The notes beneath the pieces were generated by a model, which worked only from the letters and a program-made list of their open reading frames with translations, had not been told where the DNA came from and did no database searches. A program made the translations under genes and the position numbers. A stretch of 64,000 bases of DNA, taken from UBA11740 sp035606795 (GTDB lineage: Bacteria; Acidobacteriota; Blastocatellia; Pyrinomonadales; Pyrinomonadaceae). The stretch covers positions 1-64,000 of the forward strand of contig DATNEI010000219.1 in assembly GCA_035606795.1 (NCBI GenBank). Direction: 5' to 3'. This document shows, one piece after another, positions 26,712 through 35,328 of this stretch; the stretch's first letter is position 1; the number at the start of each line of letters is the position of its first letter.

Positions 26712-28439
26712 ATGGCTGAACTAATCGTCAGATATCCGGATCGCACGGCCGAGCATTTTCCGCTCAGCCGCCTGCGAATCACGATCGGCCGTTCGGCGCG
26801 CAACGACCTTTGCATTCCCGATCCGTTCGCGTCGCGCGTGCACGCCGAAGTTCGCCACGAAGGCGACGAATACTTTCTCCAGGACCTTGGCTCAGCAAAT
26901 GGCACACTCTACAACGGCGCGATCGTCGACGCGACGATTCAGTTGACGCGCGGCGGCCGCATTCAAATAGGCGAAACTGAAATTGTCTTTAACGATGGGC
27001 CGTTCCCACTCAGCAGCGGCGCCACCATGATCACTGAGCAGAGCGCGTCGATGCCGGAAGCCACGATTGCTCTGTCCTCAGCCGATCGCACCACCTCAGG
27101 ACTCTTCCAACAGATCGAAGGCGCGCTGTCGCGCTCGCAGGAATCCGCGGCGCATGAGCGAGTAGAACAGAAAACTGATTTGCTTGCGCTGATCAGCAAG
27201 GTGGGTGTCGCGTTGCTGGCTTCAGTGACCTTGAACGAGACGCTGGAGCAAATTGTCTCGCTCGTGTTCGAAGCTGTGCCGGCGGATCGCTGCATGATCA
27301 TGATGCGAGCCAAAGACGATCCCGAATTGAAAGTTGCCGTGGCCCGCTTGCGCGATCGTCAGGGTGACGTCGGCGAGATTCGCATTAGCCGTTCGGTGCT
27401 CGACGAAGTTGTGAATAACGGAAAGTCCGTGCTGACCTCCGATGCGCAGGCCGATCCGCGGTTCATGGGCGGCACCGTCGTTTTGCAGGGAGTGCGCTCA
27501 GTGCTGGCGGTGCCGCTGGGTGTGGGCGAAAACGTCTTCGGAATTATCTATGCCGATTCGCCGATCGCCGACGGGCGATTCACCGAAGATCATCTGAAGG
27601 TGCTCACCACTTTGTCGTCCGTCGCCGCCATTCGCGTCGAAAATGCGCGGCTCACGGAAGAGCAATTCGAGCGCGAGCGTCTCGAACGCGAACTGCAAGT
27701 CGCGAGCGAAATCCAACAACGATTCCAACCGACTTCCGCGCCGGTGTTGGAAGGCTATGAGCTGCAAGGCATCAGCTTTCCTTGTTACGAAATTGGCGGA
27801 GACTACTACGACTTCATTCATCGCGCGAACGGAAATCTGATCGTCGCGCTGGGCGACGTATCGGGCAAGGGAACTGCGGCCGCGTTACTGATGTCTTCGC
27901 TGCATGCGGCGGTACACGCGCAGTTCGATACCCACAAGTCGATCGCCGAGACAATTAGCGCGGTCAATCGTTACCTGGTTGAGAGCATTCCCGCTAACCG
28001 GTTTGTAACGTTGTTCTATGCCGACCTGAATCCGAAAAACGGAGAAATTGCGTTTCTTAACGCCGGTCATAACCCGCCGCTGATAGTTCGTACGGGCGGC
28101 ACTATGGAGCAACTTGCCGCGGGCGGTCTGCCGTTGGGAATAATGGCTGAAGCAGATTTCCGCGAAGGTCGCACCAAGCTGAATCCTGGTGACGTGCTGG
28201 TGATCTATTCGGACGGAGTTTCCGAAGCGGTGAGTCCCTCCGGCGAGGAATTCGGGCCCACCAGGTTGTACGAAGCGGTGGCGCGGAACCTCGACGCGTC
28301 GGCCGCCGGCATTCGCGATCGCATTGAATCCGCGCTGACAAAATTCTCGCAAGGCACACCCGCGGGCGACGACATTACCATGGTGATCGTTAAGCGCCTG
28401 GCCGAAGCGTCGGCCGTTGCGGTGGGCGCCGTGAATTGA
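26712..28439 (+). CDS. FHA-GAF-PP2C (SpoIIE-type) protein phosphatase
   Basis: A 575-residue protein in three parts. FHA about 1-95 (RITIGRSARNDLCI, SRVHAEV, DLGSANGTLYN); GAF about 155-315 (ALLASVTLNETLEQIVSLVF, GVRSVLAVPLGVGENVFGI); SpoIIE-type PP2C about 345-565 (IGGDYYDF, GDVSGKGTAAALLMS, FLNAGHNPPLIV, YSDGVSEAV), with the metal-binding Asp residues intact. It would dephosphorylate Ser/Thr proteins, sensing a ligand via GAF and docking via FHA. The ATG at 26712 is used because the upstream frame is repeat-derived. As the counterpart of the kinase at 24283 it completes a local phospho-signalling set. Confidence 0.94.
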   Translation: MAELIVRYPDRTAEHFPLSRLRITIGRSARNDLCIPDPFASRVHAEVRHEGDEYFLQDLGSANGTLYNGAIVDATIQLTRGGRIQIGETEIVFNDGPFPLSSGATMITEQSASMPEATIALSSADRTTSGLFQQIEGALSRSQESAAHERVEQKTDLLALISKVGVALLASVTLNETLEQIVSLVFEAVPADRCMIMMRAKDDPELKVAVARLRDRQGDVGEIRISRSVLDEVVNNGKSVLTSDAQADPRFMGGTVVLQGVRSVLAVPLGVGENVFGIIYADSPIADGRFTEDHLKVLTTLSSVAAIRVENARLTEEQFERERLERELQVASEIQQRFQPTSAPVLEGYELQGISFPCYEIGGDYYDFIHRANGNLIVALGDVSGKGTAAALLMSSLHAAVHAQFDTHKSIAETISAVNRYLVESIPANRFVTLFYADLNPKNGEIAFLNAGHNPPLIVRTGGTMEQLAAGGLPLGIMAEADFREGRTKLNPGDVLVIYSDGVSEAVSPSGEEFGPTRLYEAVARNLDASAAGIRDRIESALTKFSQGTPAGDDITMVIVKRLAEASAVAVGAVN

Positions 28440-28589
28440 CGCCCGTGGGCAAGTACGGCCAGTTGATGTGAGGCCATAACTTTCTACAGTGAGCGAAACC
28501 CTTTGCGTCGCGCAGCAGGATCCGACTTCAGGTTCTTGACTGACTCCGCGTCGTTCTCTCCAAAATGATCGCAGGCCAGGGAGAAGAAA

Positions 28590-28841
28590 ATGAAAAACCT
28601 AAAAAGACTAACTCTCGCGTTTGCTCTAACGTTCGCTATCGCAGGTTTCGCTTTAGCCGGCGAAACGAATGCACCACCCTGCGTGCCCGGTGAAATGAGT
28701 GGACCGCCGTGCCCGTCGGCCTCAGTCTCCTCAGATCCCTCTGGAACTCCGGGTGAACAAAATGGCCCCCCCGCCGCCGCGGGAGTGTCGTTTACCGACT
28801 TAGCGCTGGACCTTGTGGAAAGCGCGTTTTCGCTTTTCTAG
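28590..28841 (+). CDS. Small secreted Pro/Cys-containing protein
   Basis: An 83-residue protein I cannot assign. Residues 1-23 are a clear Sec signal (lysines, then LTLAFALTFAIAGFALA, cleavage after Ala before GETN). The mature part is about 60 residues and has repeated short motifs: PPCVPGEMSGPPCP, then TPGEQNGPPAAAG, i.e. PGExxGPP twice with two Cys near the first. A GGGAGAAG Shine-Dalgarno sequence is well placed. A TTGACT word at 28536 may be a -35 but no good -10 follows. The C-terminal LALDLVESAFSLF is an amphipathic helix. Confidence 0.65.
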   Translation: MKNLKRLTLAFALTFAIAGFALAGETNAPPCVPGEMSGPPCPSASVSSDPSGTPGEQNGPPAAAGVSFTDLALDLVESAFSLF

Positions 28842-28924
28842 CACGGCATAGATCCAAGCCCCGTAATCGATTGGCAGGAAAGTCTTTCGTTGGCAACCCG
28901 GTAGTTGTGTGTCTGGCAGCCATC

Positions 28925-30109
28925 TCAATAAACACTTCGCTGGCGCGCATCGGATTTTGCAGCGAGACTGAATCGCGGCTCGATACCTTCGCTGCTAGCT
29001 TCGATTCTTCGCGCAACATATTCACCCACGAAAGGTCCGTGCTTGAAGCCGTGGCCTGAGCCGCCGCCCACCAACCAGACGTTTTCACAATCAGGATGAC
29101 GATCGATTAAGAAATCGCCGTTCGAAGTGTTTTCGTATTGGCAAACTCGGCTTTCGGCGACGGGCGCAGCTTTCAATTCCGGAAGTCTGCGCGCGAGATA
29201 ACCACGGACCTCCGCCAGACCTTCTGCGGTCGCGACTCGATCGCCCGAGTCAGGATCGAACGCTTGACCGTGACGATCGATCGCGACTTTCACTCCACGC
29301 CCTTCGAGGTCCGGCAAACCGTAAGCCTCTTCTTTGAAATCAATCCAGGTCGGCAACGCCGATGGTTTGAAGCGAGTGCCGGCGGGCGCGCCAAAATAAA
29401 AGACCTCCTGCCGCGTCGGATGAATTCGATTGGCGAGCAAGTCGGGAAAGATCTTCGGCAACCACGGACCGCAAGCGAAGACGTACGTGCCCGCCGAAAT
29501 TCGTTTGCCGCGGCTGGTGAGCAAACCGGCGAGCGAATTCGTGGCACGCGCATCCTGCGCGTGAACCACGGGCGGGACGCCGGTGCCACAAATGGCTTCC
29601 TGCAAATATTCGACGCCGCATTTGATCGCTTCACGCACAACCGCTTGCACAGCACGGCGCGCCACAACCACGCCGCTCTGTGGTTCGAAGTACGCGCCGC
29701 AAATTCCTTCGGTTGATATTTGCGCATACCGCGCCGTCGTTTCAGTCAGCGTCAATTTCTCAATAGGAATACCAAGCTTTGTGAGCGTCGCGAAAGATTC
29801 CGCTGGATAAGGATCGCCTTCGTGCTCCAACCAGAGCACGCCGGTTTCATAAAACAGAGACTCGCCGGCGCGGGCGAACAACTCTTTCCAAAGTTGCAGT
29901 GACTTCCATGCAGAGCGTGTGTAAATCTCGTCAGCTCCATAGCCCATACGAATGATTCGTGATTCGTCACCGGAGCTTGAACGGCTGTTGCCCGCTCCGT
30001 AAGCGTCGATGAGCATGACGCGTTTGCCTGATTGTTGGAGGTGGTAGGCGGTCCACGCGCCGAACACTCCCGCGCCCACGACTGCCACATCGTACGTGCT
30101 GTCGCTCAT
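28925..30109 (-). CDS. Sarcosine-oxidase-like FAD-dependent amine oxidoreductase
   Basis: A 394-residue DAO-family flavoprotein. The Rossmann motif VAVVGAGVFGAW at the N-terminus, DAYGAGNSRSSSGDESRIIR and C-terminal VGGGSGHGFKHGP match monomeric sarcosine oxidase and N-methyltryptophan oxidase. Cys of CQYENTSNGDFLIDRHP is at the position that covalently holds FAD in that group. Substrate is probably a secondary N-methyl amine. At residues about 174-189 it carries GTGVPPVVHAQDARAT, which corresponds to a dispersed inverted repeat (29541-29590) inserted in frame. No partner subunit gene lies nearby. Confidence 0.9.
   Translation of the reverse strand: MSDSTYDVAVVGAGVFGAWTAYHLQQSGKRVMLIDAYGAGNSRSSSGDESRIIRMGYGADEIYTRSAWKSLQLWKELFARAGESLFYETGVLWLEHEGDPYPAESFATLTKLGIPIEKLTLTETTARYAQISTEGICGAYFEPQSGVVVARRAVQAVVREAIKCGVEYLQEAICGTGVPPVVHAQDARATNSLAGLLTSRGKRISAGTYVFACGPWLPKIFPDLLANRIHPTRQEVFYFGAPAGTRFKPSALPTWIDFKEEAYGLPDLEGRGVKVAIDRHGQAFDPDSGDRVATAEGLAEVRGYLARRLPELKAAPVAESRVCQYENTSNGDFLIDRHPDCENVWLVGGGSGHGFKHGPFVGEYVARRIEASSEGIEPRFSLAAKSDARQRSVY
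29541..29590. repeat. Palindromic repeat in frame inside the FAD oxidoreductase gene
   Basis: The segment begins GTGGCACGCGCATCCTGCGC and ends with GACGCCGGTGCCACA, so its ends GTGGCAC/GTGCCAC pair, and the encoded peptide GTGVPPV-HAQDARAT is a familiar product of a dispersed repeat. The reading frame is kept. The block interrupts an otherwise family-like stretch (YLQEAI ... GLLTSRGKRI). Confidence 0.7.
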
Positions 30110-30135
30110 GAGATGCTGTTTCCGAGCTTAGCTAA

Positions 30136-31383
30136 TTAGATAGCCTCAACGTAGGCCGTCTCACCATGAATGGCCGCGTCAAGGCCGGCCGTCTCGCCCG
30201 CTTCATCAATTTTCACTGCCGTGATGCGATCGATGATCCAAAGCATCCCGTAAGTAAAGATGAACGCCCACGCGGACGAGAGGAGAACCGCACCGAGTTG
30301 CACCAGAAAGAAATGCGTGTTGCCGCGCAGCAGCCCATCGGCCCCCGCCGGATTGAATAGTGTCGTCGCGAAGACGCCACAAAGTACGATGCCGAGGAAT
30401 CCGCCGACGCCGTGCACGCCCCAAACATCCAGCGCGTCATCCCAACGAAGTTTGTTCTTCAGCGCCACGGCGTAAAAGCAGACCACGCCGGAAACGATTC
30501 CAATCAGACACGCCGTTGCCGGAGAAACATAACCCGCAGCCGGCGTTATCGTCGCGAGGCCAGCGACGGCGCCGGTGAGCAAGCCGAGAAACTTTGGCTT
30601 CTTGGTTGTCATCCAGTCCATGCAGAGCCACGCGATCGCGGCAAAGCTCGCCGCCAAATCCGTATTCAAGAACGCAACTGCGGTTACTGAATCGACGCGA
30701 AACTCGCTGCCGGCATTGAAACCATACCAGCCGAACCAGAGCAGACCAGTGCCCAGCGCCACCAGCGGTATCGAGTGTGGACCTGAATCAGCAACCTTGC
30801 GCCGTCCGACGTAGAGCACCGAAGCGAGGGCCGCTATGCCCGCGATGTTGTGGACGACGATGCCGCCGGCAAAGTCCAGCACGCCCCAACTCGCCAGCAG
30901 GCCGCCGCCCCAAACCATGTGCACAAACGGAAAATAAACCAGCGTCAGCCAGAGACTGAGAAAAATCATGTACGCTTTGAAGGTCACGCGATTCGCAAAG
31001 GCGCCGGTGATCAGCGCCGGCGTGATGATGGCAAACATCATCTGATAAGCGCAGAACACGATCATCGGAATCGATGGATTAATCAGCGATGGCGTGTCCA
31101 AAGTAATTCCGCGCAGAAATGCCCAGTGAAAGTTGCCGAGGATGCCGTAAAAGTCTGTGCCGCTTTTCAGGTCGCCACTGAAGCAAACCGAAAAACCAAA
31201 CGCCCACCAGAGCACGGTGGTCCATCCCATCGAAACGAAGCTCTGGATCATGATCGCCAGAACATTTTTCCGTCCGACCAAACCTCCATAAAAGAAAGCC
31301 AGCCCGGGCGTCATAAGCATGACGAGGCTGGAGCAGAGCAACATGAAAGCAGTATTACCGGTATCGATAGTCATTGGGGGCAT
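30136..31383 (-). CDS. amt: Ammonium transporter Amt
   Basis: A 415-residue Amt/Rh protein with about 11 membrane helices. Signature regions: FFYGGLVGRKN near the N-terminus, GGLLASWGVLDFAGGIVVHNIAG, and WGVHGVGGFLGIVLCGVF with a pore His; the other pore His is expected in DFAGGIVVHN. It passes ammonium or ammonia across the inner membrane. The ATG at 31383 follows GAAGGAGAAG at good spacing, so it is preferred to the upstream TTG frame. No GlnK/PII gene is adjacent. The flanking FAD oxidoreductase could release amine nitrogen, but this link is only positional. Confidence 0.95.
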   Translation of the reverse strand: MPPMTIDTGNTAFMLLCSSLVMLMTPGLAFFYGGLVGRKNVLAIMIQSFVSMGWTTVLWWAFGFSVCFSGDLKSGTDFYGILGNFHWAFLRGITLDTPSLINPSIPMIVFCAYQMMFAIITPALITGAFANRVTFKAYMIFLSLWLTLVYFPFVHMVWGGGLLASWGVLDFAGGIVVHNIAGIAALASVLYVGRRKVADSGPHSIPLVALGTGLLWFGWYGFNAGSEFRVDSVTAVAFLNTDLAASFAAIAWLCMDWMTTKKPKFLGLLTGAVAGLATITPAAGYVSPATACLIGIVSGVVCFYAVALKNKLRWDDALDVWGVHGVGGFLGIVLCGVFATTLFNPAGADGLLRGNTHFFLVQLGAVLLSSAWAFIFTYGMLWIIDRITAVKIDEAGETAGLDAAIHGETAYVEAI

Positions 31384-31489
31384 TGAAGCTTCTCCTTCAG
31401 TGTTTCCGGTATCAAGAGCGCAAAAGTGCGGCCATAATACGCCTTTCGGGCAAGCGATCAAGATTCGCGACTGGGTTGCAGCTCTGCTG

Positions 31490-31637
31490 CCTGATATGCG
31501 GAAAGGCTCAGCCTTTCCGTTAGGAGTCAGGTTTTTTTAGCGAGGCCGTGCCTCGCATCAGGGGCGTAGCCCCGATGATCTATAGAAGCATCTTCTGGAA
31601 GGTCACAGACCTTCCGCACATCAGGCGGCAGAGCCGA
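31490..31637. repeat. Nested inverted repeats of the GGCGGCAGAGCC family
   Basis: The 321-base gap from 31384 to 31704 contains no gene but is occupied by GCTCTGCTGCCTGATATGCG on the left and its complement-like CGCACATCAGGCGGCAGAGC on the right. Between them are smaller palindromes (GGAAAGGCTCAGCCTTTCC, GCGAGGCCGTGCCTCGC, GGGGCGTAGCCCC, GGAAGGTCACAGACCTTCC). A near copy with other inner palindromes is at 39841-40001. Confidence 0.82.
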
Positions 31638-31704
31638 CCCTGCTCAGTTTGGCTTTGAGAGTTGCTGCCTTTATGATTTGCAATCGCTCTCAAGAAACAG
31701 ATTC

Positions 31705-33042
31705 ATGATCAAAAACGAAATAATCAATTTCATTAAAGAGAAACGCGCGCGCGTCGGCGTGATCGGCCTCGGTTACGTCGGACTGCCGCTGGTGACGGAA
31801 TTCGCCGGCAACGGATTTGCTGCGACGGGTTTTGAAGTCGATACCGCGAAAGCCGCGACAATTAATTCCGGCGAGTCATACATCGCCGACGTCCCGTCAT
31901 CGCAGGTCAAAGAACTAGTGGACAGCGGGCGTTTGCATGCCACCACAGACTTCGACGAACTGAAAGACTGTGACGCGATCATCATCTGCGTGCCCACGCC
32001 TTTGCGAAAAACGAAAGAGCCCGATGTCTCGTACATTCTGGCGGCGGCGGAAGAGATCCAGAAGCGTCTCAGGCGCGGCCAGCTAATCATTCTCGAATCG
32101 ACGACCTATCCCGGCACGACGGATGAAGTTCTCTTGCCGATGCTGGAAGAGACGGGACTCAAGCTGGATCAAGATTTTCTGCTGGCGTTCTCACCTGAGC
32201 GTGTCGATCCCGGCAATCCGGAATTCAAGACGCACAACATTCCGAAAGTTGTGGGTGGCGTGACTGACGATTCAACGGAAGCTGCTGCTGCTCTTTATGG
32301 ACAGATCGTCCGCGAGGTTCACGCCGTGAGGTCGGCGCGCGTGGCCGAAGCCGCGAAACTGTTGGAGAACACTTTTCGCGCGGTCAACATCGGCATGGCC
32401 AACGAGATGGCGCGGCTGTGTTACGCGCTGGGCATCGACACATGGGAAGTGATTCGCGCGGCGGCGACAAAGCCATTCGGCTTCATGCCGTTTTATCCCG
32501 GGCCAGGAATTGGCGGCCACTGCATACCGCTCGACCCGCACTACCTTTCGTGGAAAGCGCGGCAACACGGTTTCGATTCGCGCTTCATCAGCTTGGCGGA
32601 GGAAGTGAACTCGCGCATGCCGGAACATGTAGTGCAGCTGGTGTCGGATGGATTAAATGACGCGCGCAAGGCGATGAATGGCTCGCGCGTGCTGCTGCTG
32701 GGCGTCGCCTATAAGAAAGACATTGATGACGTGCGTGAGAGTCCGGCGCTTTCGATCATCGATCGGCTGCGGCTGAAAGGCTGCGACGTGCGTTATCACG
32801 ATCCGTTTGTCAGTGAAGTCAGCTTTGACGAAGCCCATACTGAGGGCAGCGGCGCGCCTCTCTCGTCGGTTGAGCTCACAGAAGATGAGATTCGCGCATC
32901 TGATTGCGTGGTGATCGTGACGAACCATAGCGGGATAGACTACGCACAGGTGATCGAGCTGGCGCCGCTGGTCGTCGACACGCGCAACGCGCTCAACGGC
33001 GATTTGCGACGCGGAAGTCGGGCGCGGATTATTAGACTGTAA
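31705..33042 (+). CDS. UDP-sugar 6-dehydrogenase (WecC/UDP-GlcNAc dehydrogenase type)
   Basis: A 445-residue nucleotide-sugar dehydrogenase. NAD-binding GLGYVGLPL, CVPTPLRKTKEPD, ESTTYPGTTDEVLLP, FSPERVDPGNPEF and the active-site Cys in GPGIGGHCIPLDPHYL are visible, and LLLGVAYKKDIDDVRESPA ends the C-terminal domain. The pattern fits WecC/WbpA-like enzymes that make UDP-N-acetyl-glucosaminuronic or mannosaminuronic acid better than UDP-glucose dehydrogenase, but the substrate is not certain. The ATG at 31705 fits family N-termini. It is the first gene of the glycan locus and could supply the uronic acid for AsnB-type amidation. Confidence 0.92.
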   Translation: MIKNEIINFIKEKRARVGVIGLGYVGLPLVTEFAGNGFAATGFEVDTAKAATINSGESYIADVPSSQVKELVDSGRLHATTDFDELKDCDAIIICVPTPLRKTKEPDVSYILAAAEEIQKRLRRGQLIILESTTYPGTTDEVLLPMLEETGLKLDQDFLLAFSPERVDPGNPEFKTHNIPKVVGGVTDDSTEAAAALYGQIVREVHAVRSARVAEAAKLLENTFRAVNIGMANEMARLCYALGIDTWEVIRAAATKPFGFMPFYPGPGIGGHCIPLDPHYLSWKARQHGFDSRFISLAEEVNSRMPEHVVQLVSDGLNDARKAMNGSRVLLLGVAYKKDIDDVRESPALSIIDRLRLKGCDVRYHDPFVSEVSFDEAHTEGSGAPLSSVELTEDEIRASDCVVIVTNHSGIDYAQVIELAPLVVDTRNALNGDLRRGSRARIIRL

Positions 33043-33043
33043 A

Positions 33044-33134
33044 GTCAGAACCGCCCTGCGGTAGCGGGCGGTTGATGTTAGATGATCTGGGGCCCTCAAA
33101 AAATCAACCACCCGCTACCGCAGGTGGTTCTGAC
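33044..33134. repeat. GTCAGAACC...GGTTCTGAC element
   Basis: A 91-base element with terminal arms GTCAGAACCGCCCTGCGGTA and its complement, ending GGTTCTGAC at 33134. It begins 2 bases after the dehydrogenase stop. Relatives are at 6496-6622, 58510-58593 and 60729-60812, with GCGGTAGCG-like words in the arms. Confidence 0.85.
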
Positions 33135-33159
33135 CTGTTAACCTTCATCCTCGTTTCCG

Positions 33160-35316
33160 ATGAAGGGACTCTCAACCATCAAGCGAACCCTGCGTGGCGA
33201 GGTGCGCACCAGCACTGCCGCGTTGGAAGCTGTGCGCCGGATGAATGTCCGTTTGCAGCAGCGACGCGAGCGGGCACAGCTTGAGCAGCTGAATCGACAG
33301 GCAGCCAGGTTGACGCCTGAGTTTGGATCGATGCCGCGGGCCGACTTGTTGGCTCATTTCCGGCAACGCGAAGCACCAAAGTTCTTTCCTGGTTTTGTTG
33401 ACGCCGCCAACTCTGCCCGCTTGCAGCGGGAGATCTTCCCTGAAGAAACGCAAGCACTTCTCGCCCACGCCGAACGAATCGCAAAGGAGCATTGCTGGCC
33501 GTTGCTTGGCTTTGGCGAAAAGTGTTTCGGCGGAAATGAAATCGAATGGAATCGTGATCCGTTGTCCGGCATTAACTGGCCGCGGGAATATCACGCCGAC
33601 ATCAATCTGCTTCGCGGCGATGGTTCGGACGCGCGGGTGCTGTGGGAGCTGAATCGACTCTCTCAGTTAATAACCTTGGGACGTGCCTACGCTGTCGTGT
33701 CAGAAGCCCGACCCCCAGGGGGCGCTAGTTTCGATGGCGAGTCGTTGAGTCAAGAATTTCTTCGTCAGGTAGGAAGTTGGCGCGCTCAGAATCCGGTCGG
33801 TCGCGGCGCTAATTGGGCCTGCGCGATGGAAGTAGCGTTGCGCGCGATGAATTTGCTCGGGGCCTTCTTCCTGTTTCTCTCTGCGGCGCGGCTCGATGAA
33901 GATGCCCTGGCGGAACTGCTAATGATCTTCGATCAGCACGGCGCACACATCCGTCGAAATCTCGAGTATTCGCACATCTCGACCAGCAACCATTACATGT
34001 GCGACGTGGCGGGGTTGTTATGGCTCGGCATCATGCTGCCTGAGCTGCAAGACGCGGCCGAGTGGCGCGAGTTTGGCTTGCGCGAACTGCTGAATGAAAT
34101 AGACAAACAAATTCTGGCCGACGGCGCGGACTCGGAAAGTTCCACTGGATATCATCGTCTGAAACTTGAGCTGCTGATCTATTCGTTTGTTCTCTGTCGC
34201 GCGAATGGCATCGACATCGACGGAAAATATTGGCAGAAGCTGCGCGCCATGGCGGATTACGTGTTTGCATATTTGCGACCGGATGGTCGCGCGCCGTTGA
34301 TTGGGGATTCCGACAGCGGACAAATCTTTCCCATTGTGAAGCGTGAGGGTGATGACCACGCGCATCTTCTCTCGCTCGCGGCGGCGGTGTTTCAGGAATC
34401 GCGATTCAAGATAGCCGGTACGGAGGCCTCAGGCGTGGGGCACGCCGGAGGCGGGCGTACCCAAGAGCTGCTTTGGCTGCTCGGGGAACAAGGCCTGCGC
34501 GATTACGAATCTTTGCCCGACGCGCCGCCCGCGAACTCACAGGCGTTTGCCGATGCAGGTATCTACATTCTTCGCGCTGACGATCTCTATCTGCTTTTCA
34601 ACGCCAGCGGTTGCGGTCTGAAAGGGCGCGGCTCGCACGGTCACAACGACGCTTTGAGCATTGAAGTATCCGCGGGTGGCACTTCGTTCATCGTCGATCC
34701 GGGTTCGTATATCTACACCCATAATCTGCACGAGCGGCACCTGTTTCGATCGACCGCGTATCACTCCACCGTGCAAGTCGACGATGTCGAGCAGAACACG
34801 ACGAACGAGACAACGCCGTTCGTCATCGGTGACGAAGCGCATCCGCGTGTGCTGGATTGGCAAACCAACTCCGACTTTGATTACGTCGTGGCAGAACACA
34901 GCGGTTATGGGCGTTTGCATCAACCCGTGACGCATCGCCGCTCCGTTCGTTTTGACAAGCGCAACAAGTTTTGGCTGATCGAGGATGAGTTCAGCGGCGC
35001 CGGCTCACATAAACTAACGACGCGATTTCACTTCAACACTGGATTGGACACGAGCATTTACGAGGGCATGGCAGTATTGGCGCACGACCGGCAAAGCGGC
35101 GCACGCCTGCTAGTTGACCCGCTCGATATAGATGAGCAGCCCCAGTTTGAACAGTTATTCACTTCGCGTGATTACGGTGACAAGCAGCCATCGACGGCTG
35201 CGGCGTGGCAAGTCGTAGCGGAAATGCCGCTCCGCTTGCGTTGGGTTCTACTGCCGTTGCGGCGCCCGGAGGACGAGCTGGAGAGGCTGTCAGCAGTTCG
35301 CAGTCTCTTGAGGTAA
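33160..35316 (+). CDS. Heparinase II/III-family polysaccharide lyase
   Basis: A 718-residue protein with an N-terminal alpha/alpha toroid (about 60-400) and a C-terminal beta-sandwich of the heparinase II/III family. Marker segments are DINLLRGDGSDARVLWELNR, SHISTSNHYMCDVAGLLWLG, SSTGYHRLKLELL, and GLKGRGSHGHNDALSIEVSAGG with the His-Gly-His-Asn-Asp core, then VDPGSYIYT. No signal peptide is evident, yet such lyases in glycan loci trim or edit the uronic-acid polymer. Two in-frame repeat insertions are seen: VSEARPPGG (about residues 180-188) and GTEASGVGHAGGGRT (about 423-437). Confidence 0.9.
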   Translation: MKGLSTIKRTLRGEVRTSTAALEAVRRMNVRLQQRRERAQLEQLNRQAARLTPEFGSMPRADLLAHFRQREAPKFFPGFVDAANSARLQREIFPEETQALLAHAERIAKEHCWPLLGFGEKCFGGNEIEWNRDPLSGINWPREYHADINLLRGDGSDARVLWELNRLSQLITLGRAYAVVSEARPPGGASFDGESLSQEFLRQVGSWRAQNPVGRGANWACAMEVALRAMNLLGAFFLFLSAARLDEDALAELLMIFDQHGAHIRRNLEYSHISTSNHYMCDVAGLLWLGIMLPELQDAAEWREFGLRELLNEIDKQILADGADSESSTGYHRLKLELLIYSFVLCRANGIDIDGKYWQKLRAMADYVFAYLRPDGRAPLIGDSDSGQIFPIVKREGDDHAHLLSLAAAVFQESRFKIAGTEASGVGHAGGGRTQELLWLLGEQGLRDYESLPDAPPANSQAFADAGIYILRADDLYLLFNASGCGLKGRGSHGHNDALSIEVSAGGTSFIVDPGSYIYTHNLHERHLFRSTAYHSTVQVDDVEQNTTNETTPFVIGDEAHPRVLDWQTNSDFDYVVAEHSGYGRLHQPVTHRRSVRFDKRNKFWLIEDEFSGAGSHKLTTRFHFNTGLDTSIYEGMAVLAHDRQSGARLLVDPLDIDEQPQFEQLFTSRDYGDKQPSTAAAWQVVAEMPLRLRWVLLPLRRPEDELERLSAVRSLLR
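33697..33725. repeat. GTGTCAGAAGCCCGACC repeat inside the heparinase gene
   Basis: The word GTGTCAGAAGCCCGACC matches the inner arm of the inverted repeat at 14474-14585. It is read in frame as VSEARPPGG; the identical VSEARP residues end the OppF-like protein. It appears as a half-copy, with no complementary arm nearby. Confidence 0.7.
34427..34461. repeat. GGTACG...CGTACC palindrome inside the heparinase gene
   Basis: An imperfect palindrome opening GGTACGGAGGCCTCAGGCGT and closing with GGCGGGCGTACC is read in frame as a Gly-rich peptide (TEASGVGHAGGGR). Its outer words match the intergenic element at 51950-52007 (GGTACGC...GCGTACC). Confidence 0.65.
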
Positions 35317-35328
35317 CATTTCAACAAA

